The translations under genes and the position numbers were made by a program. From Castellaniella sp049673105 (GTDB taxonomy: Bacteria > Pseudomonadota > Gammaproteobacteria > Burkholderiales > Burkholderiaceae_B), in contig NZ_JBATXG010000015.1 of NCBI RefSeq assembly GCF_049673105.1, forward strand, positions 1 through 64,000: a stretch of 64,000 nt of DNA, written 5' to 3'. Positions 16,490-25,843 of the stretch are shown here, one piece after another. Within the stretch, counting starts at the first letter, position 1, and each line of letters starts with the position of its first letter. The notes beneath the pieces are model-generated. The model saw only the letters and a list, made by a program, of their open reading frames with translations, had not been told where the DNA came from and searched no databases.

Positions 16490-18784
16490 TCAGCCCGTCA
16501 CGCGTGCTTCCTGCTGCGCATCCACCACGGCCAGGGCCGTCATGTTGAGGATGCGTCGCACCGTCGAACTGGTGGTCAGGATATGCACCGGGCGCGCCGC
16601 GCCCAGCAATACCGGACCCATCGCCACGCCGTGGCTGCCGGTCATCTTCAGCATGTTGTAGGTGATGTTCCCGGCGTCCAGGTTGGGTGTGATCAGCAGA
16701 TTGGCCGGTCCCTTCAGGGTGGTGTCGGGATAGGCCTTGGATCGGATCGGATCGGACAGCGCGGAGTCGGCGTGCATTTCACCATCGACCTCCAGATCCG
16801 GGGCGCGTTCGGCGATCAGGCGGCGGGCTTCGGCCATTTTTCGGGAAGACGCCGTGGGGCGGCTGCCGAAGTTGGAATGCGAGAGCAGGGCGATTTTCGG
16901 CACGATGCCGAAACGGCGGACTTCTTCCGCCGCCAGGATCGTCATGTCGGCGATCTGTTCGGCATCGGGGTCTTCGTTGACGTGCGTGTCGCAGATGAAC
17001 AGCGTCTGCGTCGGCAGCATCAGCACGTTCATCGCCGCGTAGGTGCCCGCCGTCGGCTTCAGGCCGATGACTTCTTGCACGTATTTCAGCTGATTGTCGA
17101 AGCGGCTGGCCACCCCGCAGATCATGGCGTCGGCGTCGCCGCGCTGCAGCAGCATCACTCCGATCAGGGAATTGTGCTTGCGCACCATCGCCTTGGCGAT
17201 GTCGGGCGTCACGCCTTCACGGCCCTGCAGCTTGTAGTAAGCCGTCCAGGTTTCGTTGAAACGGGCGTCGTCTTCCGGGTCCACGATTTCGATATTCTGG
17301 CCGGGCGTCAGGCGCAAGCCGAATTTGCGGATGCGCATGTCGATCACGCTGGGCCGGCCAATCAGGATGGGCAGGGCGATCCGTTCGTCCAGCGCGGTCT
17401 GGGCGGCGCGCAGTACGCGTTCGTCTTCGCCATCGGCATAGATCACGCGCTTGGGATCTGACTTGGCCTGTTGGAACAGCGGGCGCATCAACTGGCCGGA
17501 GTGGTAGACGATGCTCATCAGGGACTGCCGGTAGGCGTCCATGTCCTCGATGGGGCGTCGAGCCACGCCCGAGGCGGCGGCGGCTTCCGCCACGGCGGGG
17601 GCGACCTTGACGATCAGGCGCGGGTCAAAGGGCTTGGGGATGATGTAGTCCGGCCCGAAGCTCAGGTCCTGGTCTGCGTAGGCGCCGGCGACTTCAGCGC
17701 TGCTTTCAGCCTCGGCCAGTTCGGCGATGGCCTTGACGCAGGCCAGTTTCATCTCTTCGTTGATGACCGTGGCGCCGCAATCCATGGCGCCCCGGAAGAT
17801 GAAGGGAAAGCACAGGACGTTGTTGACCTGGTTCGGGTAGTCCGAACGGCCCGTGGCGACGATGCAGTCGGGACGGGCGGCCTTGGCGTCTTCGGGGCGG
17901 ATTTCGGGGTCGGGGTTGGCCAGGGCCAGGATCAGTGGCCGGTCGGCCATGCTGCGCACCATGTCTTGCGTCAGCACGCCCGGCGCCGAGCAGCCCAGGA
18001 ACACGTCGGCGTCCTGGCACACGTCGGACAGGGTGCGGGCGTCGGTCTGCTGCGCGTAGCGGGCCTTGTTGGGCTCCATGTTCTCGTCGCGGCCCTGCCA
18101 GATGACGCCGCGCGAATCGACGACATAGATGTTCTTTTGCGAGACGCCCAGCTTGACCAGCAGGTCCAGGCAGGCGATGGCGGCGGCGCCTGCGCCGGAA
18201 CACACCAGCTTGACCTTGCCGATGTCCTTGCCGACGACTTTCAAACCGTTCAGGACGGCAGCCGAAGAAATGATGGCGGTGCCGTGCTGATCATCATGGA
18301 AGACCGGGATCTTCATCCGTTCGCGCAGTTTCTTTTCGATATAGAAACATTCGGGCGCTTTGATGTCTTCCAGATTGATGCCGCCTAGCGTGGGTTCCAG
18401 CGCCGCAATGATGTCGACCAGCTTGTCGGGGTCGTGTTCATCCAGTTCGATGTCGAACACATCGATACCGGCGAATTTCTTGAACAGGCAGCCTTTGCCT
18501 TCCATGACGGGTTTGGCAGCCAGAGGGCCGATATTGCCCAGGCCCAGCACCGCGGTACCGTTGGTGACGACGCCGACCAGATTGGCGCGAGACGTGTATT
18601 TGGCGGCGGCGGCTTCGCCTTCGGCGTGGATGGTCATGCTGGCGATGGCCACGCCCGGCGAATAGGCCAGCGTCAGATCGTCCTGGTTGGCCAGCGGCTT
18701 GGTGGGCACGACGGAAATTTTTCCGGGTGTCGGGAAAGCGTGGTAATCAAGCGCCATTTTGGCGCGATCATCCTTTAGATTCAT
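16490..18784 (-). CDS. maeB: NADP-type malic enzyme fused to a phosphotransacetylase-like domain
   Basis: 764 residues from ATG 18784 (MNLKDDRAKMALDYHAFPTPGK), with AGGAG 11 bases upstream. Residues 1 to about 430 are malic enzyme (LAYSPGVA, GNIGPLAAKPVMEGKG, FDIELDEHD, HDDQHGTAII, GAGAAAIACLDLL). Residues about 440-764 resemble phosphate acetyltransferase (RVIYADGEDERVLRAAQ, PNLDAGNITYNMLKM, GPVLLG). This two-domain layout is the standard MaeB of Proteobacteria; the second domain is usually regulatory, binding acetyl-CoA, not catalytic. It decarboxylates malate to pyruvate, making NADPH. Divergent from odhA. Confidence 0.95.
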   Translation of the reverse strand: MNLKDDRAKMALDYHAFPTPGKISVVPTKPLANQDDLTLAYSPGVAIASMTIHAEGEAAAAKYTSRANLVGVVTNGTAVLGLGNIGPLAAKPVMEGKGCLFKKFAGIDVFDIELDEHDPDKLVDIIAALEPTLGGINLEDIKAPECFYIEKKLRERMKIPVFHDDQHGTAIISSAAVLNGLKVVGKDIGKVKLVCSGAGAAAIACLDLLVKLGVSQKNIYVVDSRGVIWQGRDENMEPNKARYAQQTDARTLSDVCQDADVFLGCSAPGVLTQDMVRSMADRPLILALANPDPEIRPEDAKAARPDCIVATGRSDYPNQVNNVLCFPFIFRGAMDCGATVINEEMKLACVKAIAELAEAESSAEVAGAYADQDLSFGPDYIIPKPFDPRLIVKVAPAVAEAAAASGVARRPIEDMDAYRQSLMSIVYHSGQLMRPLFQQAKSDPKRVIYADGEDERVLRAAQTALDERIALPILIGRPSVIDMRIRKFGLRLTPGQNIEIVDPEDDARFNETWTAYYKLQGREGVTPDIAKAMVRKHNSLIGVMLLQRGDADAMICGVASRFDNQLKYVQEVIGLKPTAGTYAAMNVLMLPTQTLFICDTHVNEDPDAEQIADMTILAAEEVRRFGIVPKIALLSHSNFGSRPTASSRKMAEARRLIAERAPDLEVDGEMHADSALSDPIRSKAYPDTTLKGPANLLITPNLDAGNITYNMLKMTGSHGVAMGPVLLGAARPVHILTTSSTVRRILNMTALAVVDAQQEARVTG

Positions 18785-19092
18785 GATGACGAGTGCTCCT
18801 GCTGATTTATTGATATGGCGTCGTCGCAACCAAGCCCGTGCGAGGCCTGGTCTGCATAAGTGTTTGTAAATACCAACGCCGATCTCGTGGAAAGGCGTCT
18901 GGGCTCGGTATTTTGGGCTGCTCAGTTTATACCTGCATGGCAACACGGGTATACTTTAGCCCTAATACGGCTTATACAAGGCGTCGTACTACGGCCTTCT
19001 GCCCCTGCTATCCGCTAATCGGTCTGGCCGAGTCGCGGAAGGTTTTTCAATCTGCATCGTTCGGGTGAAGCACCCGCTAGGTGAAGCGCACA
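18785..19092. promoter_or_regulatory. divergent maeB/odhA intergenic region
   Basis: 308 bases without a gene. A TATACT hexamer at 18950-18955 could be a -10 box for odhA, but I find no matching -35. CTTATACAAG at 18971-18980 is an imperfect palindrome resembling the CTTATATAAG core of the candidate GntR operator near 9440. An AGGTGA ribosome site sits just before the odhA ATG. Promoter positions are tentative. Confidence 0.35.
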
Positions 19093-21972
19093 ATGTCCAC
19101 GGAACAAGAACTCCAATCTAATTCCTATCTTTTTGGTGCAAATGCACCTTATGTAGAAGAACTCTACGAGGATTACCTCGATAATCCGGGTTCGATTCCG
19201 GATCAGTGGCGCAGCTACTTCGATCAGCTGCAGCATCAGCCGGCCGCCGATGGCCGCGAAGCCACCCGCGATCAGGCACATGCCCCCATCGTCGCTTCCT
19301 TCGCTCTACGAGCCCGAGAAAACGCCTTTCAGGTGCGCCCGGCTCAGGCGTCGGATCAGTCTCTTGCCATTGCCGGCAAACAGGTTTACGTCCAGTCCAT
19401 CATCGCGGCGTATCGCTCGCTGGGGGCGCGTATCGCCCAGCTCGATCCGCTGAAGCGCCGCGATCGGCCGGAAATTCCTGAACTGGACCCTGCCTTCTAC
19501 GGTTTGTCCGAAGCCGATCTGGACCAGATCTATTCGGCGACGAATACCTATTTCACCAAAGCCGACACGATGACCATGCGGGACATCCTGAAGGCTTTGC
19601 AGGATACCTATTGCCGCAACGTCGGCGCGGAATTCATGCATATCTCCGATCCGGCCGTCAAACGCTGGATCCAGGAACGCCTGGAATCCACGCTGGGCGT
19701 GCCGGAATTCACCGTCGAGCAAAAACGCAATATCCTGCAGCAAGTCACCGAGGCCGAAGGCCTGGAACGCTTCCTGCATACCAAATACGTCGGCCAGAAA
19801 CGCTTCTCCCTGGAAGGCGGTGAAAGCTTCATTGCCGCCATGGACGAGGTCGTCAACCACGCCGGTGAAAACGGCGTGCAGGAAATTGTCGTCGGCATGG
19901 CCCACCGGGGCCGCCTGAATCTGCTGGTCAACATTCTGGGCAAAATGCCCGGCGATCTGTTCGCTGAATTCGAGGGCAAGCACAGCCAGGCGCTCAGCGA
20001 TGGCGACGTCAAATATCACAATGGTTTCTCCAGCGACCTGTCCACGCGTGGCGGTCCGGTCCACCTGTCCCTGGCATTCAACCCCTCGCACCTGGAAATC
20101 GTGAACCCGGTGGTCGAGGGCAGCGTGCGCGCCCGTCAGGACCGCCGCGGCGACGAGCGCGGCGATCAGGTGCTGCCCGTGCTGGTGCACGGCGACGCAG
20201 CCTTCGCCGGCCAGGGCGTGGTCATGGAAACCCTGAACCTGGCGCAGACCCGTGGCTACGGCACCGGCGGCACCCTGCACATCGTCATCAACAACCAGAT
20301 CGGCTTCACGACGTCCGACCCGCGCGACACGCGTTCCACGCTGTATTGCACGGACGTGGTCAAGATGATCGAAGCACCGGTCTTCCACGTCAACGGCGAC
20401 GATCCCGAAGCAGTGGTCTTCGTGACGAAACTGGCGCTGGATTATCGTCAGCAGTTCGGCCATGACGTCGTGGTGGACATCGTCTGCTTCCGTAAACTCG
20501 GCCACAATGAACAAGACACGCCGTCCCTGACGCAGCCCCTGATGTACAAGAGCATCGGCACCCATCCGGGCACCCGCAAACTCTACGCGGATCGTCTGGT
20601 GGCCCAGGGCGCCCTGGCCGAAGGCGAACCCGATCAGATGGTCAAGGATTACCGCCAGCTGATGGAAGACGGCCAGCGCACGGTCGAACCCGTTCTGACC
20701 GACTACAAGAACAAGTACGCCACCGACTGGTCGCCCTTCCTGGGCGCCAAATGGACCGACCATGCCGATACCGGCGTGCCGCTGGCCGAACTGACCCGCA
20801 TCGGCGAAAAACTGACCCAGGTGCCGGAAGGCTTCACGGTTCACCCCCTGGTCAATAAGCTGCTGGGCGACCGCCTGGCGATGGCGCGCGGCGAACACCC
20901 CGTCGATTGGGGCATGGGTGAGCACCTGGCTTTCGCCACCCTGGTGGCCAACGGCTACGCCATCCGCATCACCGGGCAGGATTCCGGGCGCGGCACCTTC
21001 ACGCACCGTCATGCGGTGCTGCATGATCAGAAACGTGAACGCTGGGATGCGGGTTCCTACATTCCCCTGCAAAACGTCTCCGACAATCAGGCGCCGTTCA
21101 CCGTCATTGACTCTGTGCTGTCCGAAGCCGCCGTGCTGGGCTTTGAATACGGCTACGCCACGGCGGAACCCAATATCCTGACCATCTGGGAAGCTCAGTT
21201 CGGCGACTTCGCCAACGGCGCTCAGGTCGTCATCGACCAGTTCATCGCCTCCGGCGAAGCCAAATGGGGTCGCGCCTGCGGCCTGGTGCTGATGCTGCCG
21301 CACGGCTACGAAGGCCAGGGACCGGAACACTCCTCCGCGCGGATCGAGCGCTTCCTGCAGCTGTGCGCCGACAACAACATGCAGGTCGTGCAGCCCACCA
21401 ACGGCGCGCAGATCTTCCACGTGTTGCGTCGTCAGATGATTCGTCCCTTCCGCAAGCCGCTGGTGATCATGACGCCCAAGTCGCTCTTGCGCAACAAGGC
21501 GGCGACGTCTGCACTGGACGATCTGGCGACAGGCACGTTCCAGCCGGTCATCGGTGAAACCAGTGACGACATCGTGCCGACGGAAGTCAAGCGTGTACTG
21601 GTGTGTTCCGGCAAGGTCTACTACGACCTGGTCCATGCCCGCGAAGAACAAGGCCGCAAGGATGTCGCCATCCTGCGCGTCGAGCAGCTCTATCCGTTTG
21701 CGCACAAGTCCTTCCAGGCGGAACTGCAGAAATATGAAAATGCCAAGGAACTGGTCTGGGTGCAAGACGAACCTCAAAACCAAGGGCCGTGGTTCTATGT
21801 GCAGCATCACCTGTACGAAAACATGAATGATGGCCAGAAATTGGGTTATGCCGGTCGCCCGGCGTCGGCTTCGCCGGCAGTAGGCTATATGGCTAAGCAT
21901 CAGGAACAGCAGCGCGCCCTGATCGAGCAGGCCTTCTCCCCCAAACTGAAAAGCTTTTCGCTGATCAAATAA
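19093..21972 (+). CDS. odhA: 2-oxoglutarate dehydrogenase E1 component
   Basis: 959 residues. The N-terminus SYLFGANAPYVEELYEDYLDNPGSIPDQWRSYF is the conserved E2-binding segment. Thiamine diphosphate and active-site segments include GMAHRGRLNLLVNILGK, HLSLAFNPSHLEIVNPVVEG, GDAAFAGQGVVMETLNL, and the VDIVCFRKLGHNEQDTP loop. LPHGYEGQGPEHSSARIERFLQL is in the C-terminal half. The ATG at 19093 is preferred over the in-frame GTG at 19081 because AGGTGA precedes it correctly. First gene of odhA-odhB-lpd. Also called sucA. Confidence 0.97.
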   Translation: MSTEQELQSNSYLFGANAPYVEELYEDYLDNPGSIPDQWRSYFDQLQHQPAADGREATRDQAHAPIVASFALRARENAFQVRPAQASDQSLAIAGKQVYVQSIIAAYRSLGARIAQLDPLKRRDRPEIPELDPAFYGLSEADLDQIYSATNTYFTKADTMTMRDILKALQDTYCRNVGAEFMHISDPAVKRWIQERLESTLGVPEFTVEQKRNILQQVTEAEGLERFLHTKYVGQKRFSLEGGESFIAAMDEVVNHAGENGVQEIVVGMAHRGRLNLLVNILGKMPGDLFAEFEGKHSQALSDGDVKYHNGFSSDLSTRGGPVHLSLAFNPSHLEIVNPVVEGSVRARQDRRGDERGDQVLPVLVHGDAAFAGQGVVMETLNLAQTRGYGTGGTLHIVINNQIGFTTSDPRDTRSTLYCTDVVKMIEAPVFHVNGDDPEAVVFVTKLALDYRQQFGHDVVVDIVCFRKLGHNEQDTPSLTQPLMYKSIGTHPGTRKLYADRLVAQGALAEGEPDQMVKDYRQLMEDGQRTVEPVLTDYKNKYATDWSPFLGAKWTDHADTGVPLAELTRIGEKLTQVPEGFTVHPLVNKLLGDRLAMARGEHPVDWGMGEHLAFATLVANGYAIRITGQDSGRGTFTHRHAVLHDQKRERWDAGSYIPLQNVSDNQAPFTVIDSVLSEAAVLGFEYGYATAEPNILTIWEAQFGDFANGAQVVIDQFIASGEAKWGRACGLVLMLPHGYEGQGPEHSSARIERFLQLCADNNMQVVQPTNGAQIFHVLRRQMIRPFRKPLVIMTPKSLLRNKAATSALDDLATGTFQPVIGETSDDIVPTEVKRVLVCSGKVYYDLVHAREEQGRKDVAILRVEQLYPFAHKSFQAELQKYENAKELVWVQDEPQNQGPWFYVQHHLYENMNDGQKLGYAGRPASASPAVGYMAKHQEQQRALIEQAFSPKLKSFSLIK

Positions 21973-22011
21973 ACCGACCAATTCAAAGACAGACATACGG
22001 AAAAAATTACT

Positions 22012-23214
22012 ATGGCTATTACCGAAGTTCTCGTTCCTCAGCTTTCCGAATCCATCTCCGAGGCCACCCTGTTGAACTGGAAAAAGCAGCCGGGCGAAGC
22101 CGTTGAAGCGGATGAGATCCTGATCGAAGTCGAAACAGACAAGGTCGTCCTGGAAGTGCCGGCCCCCGCTTCGGGCGTGTTGTCCGAGATCGTCAAGGGC
22201 GACGGCAGCACCGTGACCTCGGGTGAAGTCCTGGCCCGTATCGATACGGCCGCCAAGGCCGCCGCTGCGGCTCCGAAGGCCGAAGCAGCACCCGCCGCCG
22301 CTGCGGCGGCCCCGGCTGCTGCTGCAGCGCCGGCGGCAAAATCCTCTGCCGCTTCGCCGGCGGCAGGCAAGATCCTGTCCGAAAAGGGCATCGATCCCGC
22401 CACGGTGGAAGGCACGGGCCGCGCTGGCCGCGTCACCAAGGGCGACGCCCTGAATGCCGCCGCCGCTCCGGCTCCGGCCACCCCGAGCGCCCCGGTGCCT
22501 GTCGGTCTGGATGGCCGCCCTGAACAGCGCGTGCCCATGAGCCGCCTGCGCGCCCGCGTGGCCGAGCGCCTGATCCAGTCGCAGTCCGAAAACGCCATCC
22601 TGACGACCTTCAACGAGGTCAATATGCAGGCCATCATGGACCTGCGCAAAAAGTACAAAGACGTCTTCGAGAAGGAACACGGCGTCAAGCTGGGCTTCAC
22701 ATCCTTCTTCGTCAAGGCGGCTGTCGCGGCGCTGAAGCGCTATCCGGTGGTCAACGCCTCGGTGGACGGCAAGGACATCATCTATCACGGTTATTTCGAC
22801 ATCGGTGTGGCCGTGGGCAGCCCGCGCGGCTTGGTGGTGCCCATTCTGCGCAACGCCGATCAGCTGTCGCTGGCCGACATCGAAAAGCAGATTGCCGATT
22901 TCGGTCGTCGCGCACAGGACGGCAAACTCACCCTGGATGAACTGACCGGCGGTACGTTCTCGATCTCCAACGGCGGCGTGTTCGGCTCGATGCTGTCCAC
23001 CCCGATCATCAACCCGCCGCAATCGGCCATCCTGGGCATCCACGCCACCAAGGACCGTCCGGTGGTGGAAAACGGCCAGATCGTGATTCGCCCGATGAAC
23101 TATCTGGCGCTGTCCTATGACCACCGCATCATCGACGGTCGCGAAGCCGTGCTGGCGCTGGTCGCGATGAAAGAAGCTCTGGAAGACCCGCAACGCCTGT
23201 TGCTGAGCGTCTGA
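22012..23214 (+). CDS. odhB: 2-oxoglutarate dehydrogenase E2 (dihydrolipoyl succinyltransferase)
   Basis: 400 residues. Lipoyl domain 1 to about 76 with the lipoylated Lys in EVETDKVVLEV (Lys43); an Ala/Pro-rich linker about 80-115; an E3/E1-binding domain (KILSEKGIDPATVEGTGRAGRVTKGD); and the catalytic domain ending SYDHRIIDGREAVLALVAMKE, which has the active-site His and Asp. Transfers the succinyl group to CoA. The linker is unusually pure in Ala, a low-complexity stretch typical of E2 proteins. 39 bases after odhA. Confidence 0.97.
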   Translation: MAITEVLVPQLSESISEATLLNWKKQPGEAVEADEILIEVETDKVVLEVPAPASGVLSEIVKGDGSTVTSGEVLARIDTAAKAAAAAPKAEAAPAAAAAAPAAAAAPAAKSSAASPAAGKILSEKGIDPATVEGTGRAGRVTKGDALNAAAAPAPATPSAPVPVGLDGRPEQRVPMSRLRARVAERLIQSQSENAILTTFNEVNMQAIMDLRKKYKDVFEKEHGVKLGFTSFFVKAAVAALKRYPVVNASVDGKDIIYHGYFDIGVAVGSPRGLVVPILRNADQLSLADIEKQIADFGRRAQDGKLTLDELTGGTFSISNGGVFGSMLSTPIINPPQSAILGIHATKDRPVVENGQIVIRPMNYLALSYDHRIIDGREAVLALVAMKEALEDPQRLLLSV

Positions 23215-23238
23215 TCCGCAGCTTTGATGTAATCCGGT

Positions 23239-23258
23239 ACGCACCCTTCGGGGTGCGT
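23239..23258 (+). other. stem-loop between odhB and lpd
   Basis: ACGCACCC-TTCG-GGGTGCGT, a perfect 8-bp stem with an extra-stable TTCG tetraloop, followed by CGTTTTG. It sits 24 bases past odhB and 17 before lpd. It could attenuate lpd transcription or protect the odhAB message; the four-T run is short for full termination. Confidence 0.6.
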
Positions 23259-23275
23259 CGTTTTGAGAGAAGAAC

Positions 23276-24703
23276 ATGGCAAAACAATTTGATGTAATCG
23301 TGATCGGCGCCGGCCCCGGGGGCTATATCGCTGCGATCCGCGCCGCCCAGCTGGGCATGGCCGTGGCCTGCGTGGATGCCTGGAGCAACGCCGCCGGCAA
23401 GCCCGCACCTGGCGGTACATGCACGAACGTGGGCTGCATCCCGTCCAAGGCCCTGCTACAGTCGTCCGAACACTACGACCAACTGAACCACCACTTTGCC
23501 GAGCACGGCATCACGGCGGAAAACGTCAGCCTGGATCTGGCCAAGCTGGTCGGTCGCAAAGACACTGTGGTCAAGCAAAACAACGAAGGCATCCTGTATC
23601 TGTTCAAGAAAAACAAGGTCTCCTTCTTCCACGGCACGGGTTCTCTGGTCGCCAAGACCGACTTCGGCTGGTCGGTCAAAGTAGACGGCAAAACCGCAGA
23701 AGATCTGGAAGGTCGTCATGTGATCATCGCGACGGGTTCCAGCGCTCGCGAACTGCCGGGCCTGCCCTTCGACGAGGATCGCATCCTGTCCAACGACGGC
23801 GCCTTGCGCATCCCCTCCGTACCCAAAAAACTGGGCATCATCGGCGCGGGCGTGATCGGCCTGGAAATGGGCAGTGTCTGGCGCCGTCTGGGCTCCGAAG
23901 TCACCATTCTGGAAGCCATGCCCGACTTCCTGGGCGCAGTCGACCGCGACGTCGCCAAAGAAGCACAGAAAGCCCTGAACAAGCAGGGCCTGGACATTCA
24001 GACTGGCGTGCGCATCGGCGAGGTCAAGTCTTCGGCCAAGGGCGTGAACCTGCACTACACCGACGCCGCTGGCGCGGATCAGAAATTGGCCGTGGACCGC
24101 CTGATCGTGTCGATCGGTCGTGTGCCCAATACCCAAGGTCTGGGCGCCGATGTCGTCGGCCTGAAGCTCGACGAACGCGGGTTTGTGGTCGTGGACGAAG
24201 ATTGCCGCAGCAATCTGGCCAACGTCTGGGCGGTGGGCGACGTGGTGCGTGGCCCGATGCTGGCGCACAAGGCCGAGGAAGAAGGCGTGGCGGTGGCGGA
24301 ACGTATCGCCGGTCAGCACGGACACGTCAATTTCGACACCATCCCCTGGGTGATCTACACCTCGCCGGAAGTCGCCTGGGTCGGCAAGACCGAACAGGCG
24401 CTGAAGGCGGAAAGCCACGACTACAAGGTGGGATCTTTCCCCTTCATGGCCAATGGCCGCGCGCGCGCGCTGGGCGATACGACGGGCTTCGTCAAAATCC
24501 TGGCCGATGCCAAGACCGATGAAGTCCTGGGCGTGCACATTGTTGGCCCGCTGGCATCCGAACTGATCGCCGAGGCCGTCACCATCATGGAATTCCGTGG
24601 CGCTGCCGAAGACATCGCCCGGATCTGCCATGCGCACCCGACCCTGTCCGAAGCTGTCAAGGAAGCCGCTCTGGCGGTGGATAAGCGCACGCTGAATCTG
24701 TAA
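23276..24703 (+). CDS. lpdA: dihydrolipoyl dehydrogenase (E3)
   Basis: 475 residues. FAD motif GAGPGGYIAAIRAAQLG, the redox-active disulfide in GGTCTNVGCIPSKALL, NAD motif IGAGVIGLEMGSVWRRLG, and the C-terminal HAHPTLSEAVKEAAL with the catalytic His-Glu pair. Reoxidises dihydrolipoamide of the E2 subunit; may serve several 2-oxoacid dehydrogenases. Positioned to be co-transcribed with odhAB, though a stem-loop precedes it. An AGAGAAGAAC ribosome region precedes the ATG. Confidence 0.97.
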   Translation: MAKQFDVIVIGAGPGGYIAAIRAAQLGMAVACVDAWSNAAGKPAPGGTCTNVGCIPSKALLQSSEHYDQLNHHFAEHGITAENVSLDLAKLVGRKDTVVKQNNEGILYLFKKNKVSFFHGTGSLVAKTDFGWSVKVDGKTAEDLEGRHVIIATGSSARELPGLPFDEDRILSNDGALRIPSVPKKLGIIGAGVIGLEMGSVWRRLGSEVTILEAMPDFLGAVDRDVAKEAQKALNKQGLDIQTGVRIGEVKSSAKGVNLHYTDAAGADQKLAVDRLIVSIGRVPNTQGLGADVVGLKLDERGFVVVDEDCRSNLANVWAVGDVVRGPMLAHKAEEEGVAVAERIAGQHGHVNFDTIPWVIYTSPEVAWVGKTEQALKAESHDYKVGSFPFMANGRARALGDTTGFVKILADAKTDEVLGVHIVGPLASELIAEAVTIMEFRGAAEDIARICHAHPTLSEAVKEAALAVDKRTLNL

Positions 24704-24709
24704 TCTTCG

Positions 24710-25801
24710 ATGGATGTCAGCGCGTATTACGCGCAGGCTCTGCGTGAGCGGGGCTTCGTCGCAGACGAAGCCCAGCACGCAGCCGTCGTGCGCTTGCAGC
24801 AATACTATGACGACTGGATCGAGTTCAAGCGACAGCGATCCAGCCGCCTGAAAAAGCTGTTCCTGAATCCTGCCGTGCCGCAGGGCGTGTACCTGTGGGG
24901 CGGGGTAGGGCGCGGGAAAAGCTTTCTGATGGACGCCTTCTATCTGACGGTGCCCGTCAAGCGCAAGGTCCGTCTGCATTTTCATGAATTCATGCGCGGC
25001 GTGCATAAAGAAATCCGCGCCGTCAGCGGCGAAGCCGATCCGCTGGATCATGTCGCCCGCAACATCGCCAAGCGCTACCGTTTGATCTGCTTCGACGAAT
25101 TCCACGTGTCTGATGTGGCCGATGCGATGATCTTATACCGCTTGCTGCTGCGCCTGTTTGAATACGGCACGTCGTTCGTGATGACATCGAACTACGAACC
25201 GTCCACCCTGTACCCCGATGGCTTGCACCGCGACCGCATTCTGCCGGCCATCGCCCTGATTCAGGAAAAAATGGACGTGTTGAATGTGGACGGGGGCGTG
25301 GATTACCGCCGCCGCACCCTGTCGCAATTGCGCACCTATATCACGCCCATCGCCGCCGCGACACGCGACGAGCTGCGTTCCGCCTTTGACCGCCTGGCCG
25401 ATACCGCGGAACAAAAGCCCGTGCTGATGATCGAGAATCGTGAAATTCAGGCGATCGCTCTGGCCGGAACCATCGTCTGGTTCGATTTCATGGCCTTGTG
25501 CGGTACGCCTCGCTCGCAGAACGACTATCTGGATCTGGCCGATCGTTTTCAGACGGTCATCGTGTCGGACGTGCCGCGCATGGCGCCGCGTCAGGCATCC
25601 GAGGCCAGGCGGTTCACCTGGCTGGTGGACGTGCTGTATGACCACAAGGTGAAATTGATCCTGTCGGCGCAGTGTCCCGCCGATGAACTTTATACTCAGG
25701 GTCCGATGTCCAACGAGTTTTCCCGCACGGTATCGCGGCTGATGGAAATGCAGTCGCGGGAATACCTGGCGGAAACCCGTCGGGCGACTGTGGCGCTGTA
25801 G
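24710..25801 (+). CDS. zapE: ZapE/AFG1-family ATPase
   Basis: 363 residues. Walker A GGVGRGKS (64-71), Walker B region LICFDEFHVSDVADAMI, FVMTSNYEPSTLYPDGLHRDRILPAI and RFTWLVDVLYDHKVKLILSAQCPADELYTQG are signatures of the AFG1/ZapE family. In E. coli ZapE is an FtsZ-associated division ATPase; mitochondrial AFG1 is linked to respiratory complex turnover. It starts six bases after lpd, a placement common in Betaproteobacteria and compatible with a link to respiration, but its role here is not settled. Confidence 0.9.
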   Translation: MDVSAYYAQALRERGFVADEAQHAAVVRLQQYYDDWIEFKRQRSSRLKKLFLNPAVPQGVYLWGGVGRGKSFLMDAFYLTVPVKRKVRLHFHEFMRGVHKEIRAVSGEADPLDHVARNIAKRYRLICFDEFHVSDVADAMILYRLLLRLFEYGTSFVMTSNYEPSTLYPDGLHRDRILPAIALIQEKMDVLNVDGGVDYRRRTLSQLRTYITPIAAATRDELRSAFDRLADTAEQKPVLMIENREIQAIALAGTIVWFDFMALCGTPRSQNDYLDLADRFQTVIVSDVPRMAPRQASEARRFTWLVDVLYDHKVKLILSAQCPADELYTQGPMSNEFSRTVSRLMEMQSREYLAETRRATVAL

Positions 25802-25843
25802 GATACGGCACGCCGTCCTGTGATCCGACTATCAGAGATGCAG

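Noticed and set aside
16490..17500. Separate phosphotransacetylase gene within maeB
   Set aside because: There is no stop, start or frame change between the domains; it is the standard MaeB fusion.
19185..19200. tRNA T-loop-like sequence (GGGTTCGATTCC)
   Set aside because: It lies inside the odhA coding sequence (Asn-Pro-Gly-Ser-Ile-Pro) and no acceptor, D or anticodon arms surround it.
22240..22360. Ala-codon repeat tract
   Set aside because: It is the normal flexible Ala/Pro linker between lipoyl and binding domains of the E2 protein, not a DNA repeat of independent interest.
19306..23277. 1323-codon open frame antisense to odhA and odhB
   Set aside because: It mirrors two unmistakable genes; in high-GC DNA the strand opposite a coding region is often open. 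Its product is His/Gln/Arg-rich with no domain.
23456..25105. 549-codon frame antisense to lpd and zapE
   Set aside because: Same reason: both sense genes are certain and the antisense product resembles nothing.
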